NCBI GenBank assembly: GCA_937899895.1
Contig: CALBQR010000005.1
Span: 1 to 47,168 of the forward strand
Direction of reading: 5' to 3'
Length of the DNA stretch: 47,168 nucleotides
Origin: an uncultured Alistipes sp.
GTDB taxonomy: Bacteria > Bacteroidota > Bacteroidia > Bacteroidales > Rikenellaceae
Part shown: positions 46,000 through 47,168 of the stretch, piece after piece
Layout of the letters: every line of letters starts with the position of its first letter
Position numbering within the stretch: position 1 is the first letter of the stretch
Notes under the pieces: model-generated
Database searches by the model: none
The model's input: only the letters and a program-made list of their open reading frames with translations
Told to the model about the DNA's origin: nothing
Position numbers and translations under genes: made by a program

Positions 46000-47168
46000 T
46001 TACTCCGCCTCGACAAACTTATACATCTTGTCGCCGCGACGCACCTCGCGTTCGGTTTTGACCGAGCAGAAGACACCCTGCAACGCCACATCGGCCTCAC
46101 GCTCGGCAACGTAGGGCACGACATCGTGTTGCTCGACTACGCCCGTCTTTTCGCCCAGGAAGAAGACCGTGCTACCGCGCTCCAACGGCGAAGCCTCAAC
46201 CAAAATCTCGGCCACCGAGATACGCTTGAAGAAGTTGGTAACCTTGCCCACAAAAACCTTGCGGCGTGTTGCCGATGAGCCGTAACGCTCACTATGCTCG
46301 GCGGCGGGCTTACCCAAATAGTAACCGCCCCAGAAACCGCGATTGAACACCTCGGCCAGCTGTTCGCGCAACTGCGCAGCCGCCTCGGCAGTATATTCGC
46401 CCGCCTCGATCATACGCAGGGCGCGGTCGTAACACTCCACAACACGCTTGACATATTCGCCACCACGCGCACGACCCTCGATCTTCAACACACGCACACC
46501 CGACTCGATAAATTTATCGAGGAAGTCGATCGTGCAAAGATCCTTCGGTGAGAGTATCCATTGACCCTCGGTATCGAGTTGAGCACCCGTTTCGCGGTCG
46601 GTGAGCGTGTAGCTACGGCGGCAAATCTGGCGGCAGGCACCGCGATTGGCCGAGCAACCCGTCTCGTGCAGGCTCAAATAGCACTTGCCCGAAACGGCCA
46701 TACACAGCGCACCGTGAGCAAACATCTCTATACGGATCTTCTCGCCCGACGGACCGCAGATATTGCGTTCCTCAATGGCGCGGTGGATCGAAGCTACCTG
46801 CTCCAATGACAACTCACGCGCCAGCACCGTAACATCGGCCCACTGGGCATAGAACTCCAACGCCTCGCTATTCGAGATGTTGAGCTGTGTCGAGAGGTGG
46901 ATCTCCACACCGCGCTGGCGGGCATAGAGAATCACCGACTGATCGGCCGCAATAATGGCATCGACCTTTGCGGCGGCCGCGCGATCGACCACGGCGTGCA
47001 TCTGCTCGATCTCATTGTCATAGATTATGGTATTGACTGTAAGATAGGCCTTTACGCCCGCCTTGTGAGCAATTTTGACGATCTCGTCGAGGTCATCGAG
47101 TGTGAAATTGGCCGCCGACGCAGCACGCATATTGAGCGCACCCACGCCAAAATAGACCGAATCGGCAC
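46000..47168 (-). CDS. U32 family peptidase-like protein (5' end beyond window)
   Basis: The visible part spans about 389 codons. Reading back to the window edge gives ADSVYFGVGALNMRAASAAN, the usual N-terminal region of the family, so the true start lies outside and a GTG near 47145 is not the start. The U32 signature is complete: EMFAHGALCMAVSGKCYLS. The cysteine-rich follow-up GCSANRGACRQICRRSYTL fits iron-sulfur or metal binding in the TrhP/RlhA branch, where members hydroxylate tRNA or rRNA bases rather than cut protein. A C-terminal beta-barrel domain (VGKVTNFFKRISVAEILVEA) is present. Which RNA it modifies is not decidable here. Confidence 0.88.
   Translation of the reverse strand, partial: ADSVYFGVGALNMRAASAANFTLDDLDEIVKIAHKAGVKAYLTVNTIIYDNEIEQMHAVVDRAAAAKVDAIIAADQSVILYARQRGVEIHLSTQLNISNSEALEFYAQWADVTVLARELSLEQVASIHRAIEERNICGPSGEKIRIEMFAHGALCMAVSGKCYLSLHETGCSANRGACRQICRRSYTLTDRETGAQLDTEGQWILSPKDLCTIDFLDKFIESGVRVLKIEGRARGGEYVKRVVECYDRALRMIEAGEYTAEAAAQLREQLAEVFNRGFWGGYYLGKPAAEHSERYGSSATRRKVFVGKVTNFFKRISVAEILVEASPLERGSTVFFLGEKTGVVEQHDVVPYVAEREADVALQGVFCSVKTEREVRRGDKMYKFVEAE

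Overview
The window is almost certainly from a member of the Bacteroidales; an Alistipes/Rikenellaceae-like host is my inference from gene content, not a measurement. Three things support this. Many genes are preceded by the Bacteroidota promoter (TTG, 19-20 nt, TAnnTTTG). Shine-Dalgarno sites are nearly absent. Lineage-typical families are present: a Bat (aerotolerance) operon, DUF4270, DUF3098, DUF1573, a FucP-type sugar permease and a short GT5-like protein. Most of the window is ordinary chromosome.

Layout. 1-731 is a mosaic of unrelated gene fragments and looks like a chimeric contig end. 731-2198 holds two candidate structured non-coding RNAs around a small lipoprotein gene. 2198-4467 is a NatA/NatB-like ABC exporter. 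On the minus strand follow folE, a five-helix membrane protein, a lipoprotein ending in a fulvocin-C-like eight-cysteine domain, and a DUF1573 lipoprotein. A strongly promoted lipoprotein with repeated beta domains lies at 7316-8785. The minus-strand block 8949-15350 is moxR, DUF58, BatD-like, TPR/Asn-Asp-Gln-rich, batA, batB and a DedA-like gene. The plus-strand block 15625-24981 is mainly nucleic-acid maintenance: UvrD/PcrA helicase, nth, an S41 protease, NrnA, polA and dtd. An orphan gene and galE follow, then a FucP-type permease and a polyprenyl synthase on the minus strand. From 29845 to 38708 a plus-strand envelope/RNA-modification series runs YfhO, ftsX, DUF3098, uppP, truB, queA, GT5-like and DUF4270. 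Then come topA and a C1 peptidase, an AT-rich island gene, pepP, a repeat-rich gap and a U32 peptidase cut by the window edge.

How the genes work together. The Bat genes form one transcription unit (MoxR ATPase, three MIDAS-type proteins, periplasmic partners). The uppP, polyprenyl synthase, ftsX and YfhO genes serve the envelope and lipid carriers. truB, queA and dtd act on tRNA. nth, uvrD, polA, topA and nrnA act on DNA and nucleotides.

Most unusual content: (i) an AT-rich six-helix membrane protein with a C-terminal TIR/STALD-like domain at 42746-44020, possibly a defence effector; (ii) a fulvocin-C-like cysteine domain on a lipoprotein, between a DUF1573 lipoprotein and a small membrane protein; (iii) two intergenic hairpin families whose arm sequences change between copies while pairing is kept; (iv) two promoter-associated structured RNAs. 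I found no tRNA, rRNA, CRISPR array or complete insertion sequence.
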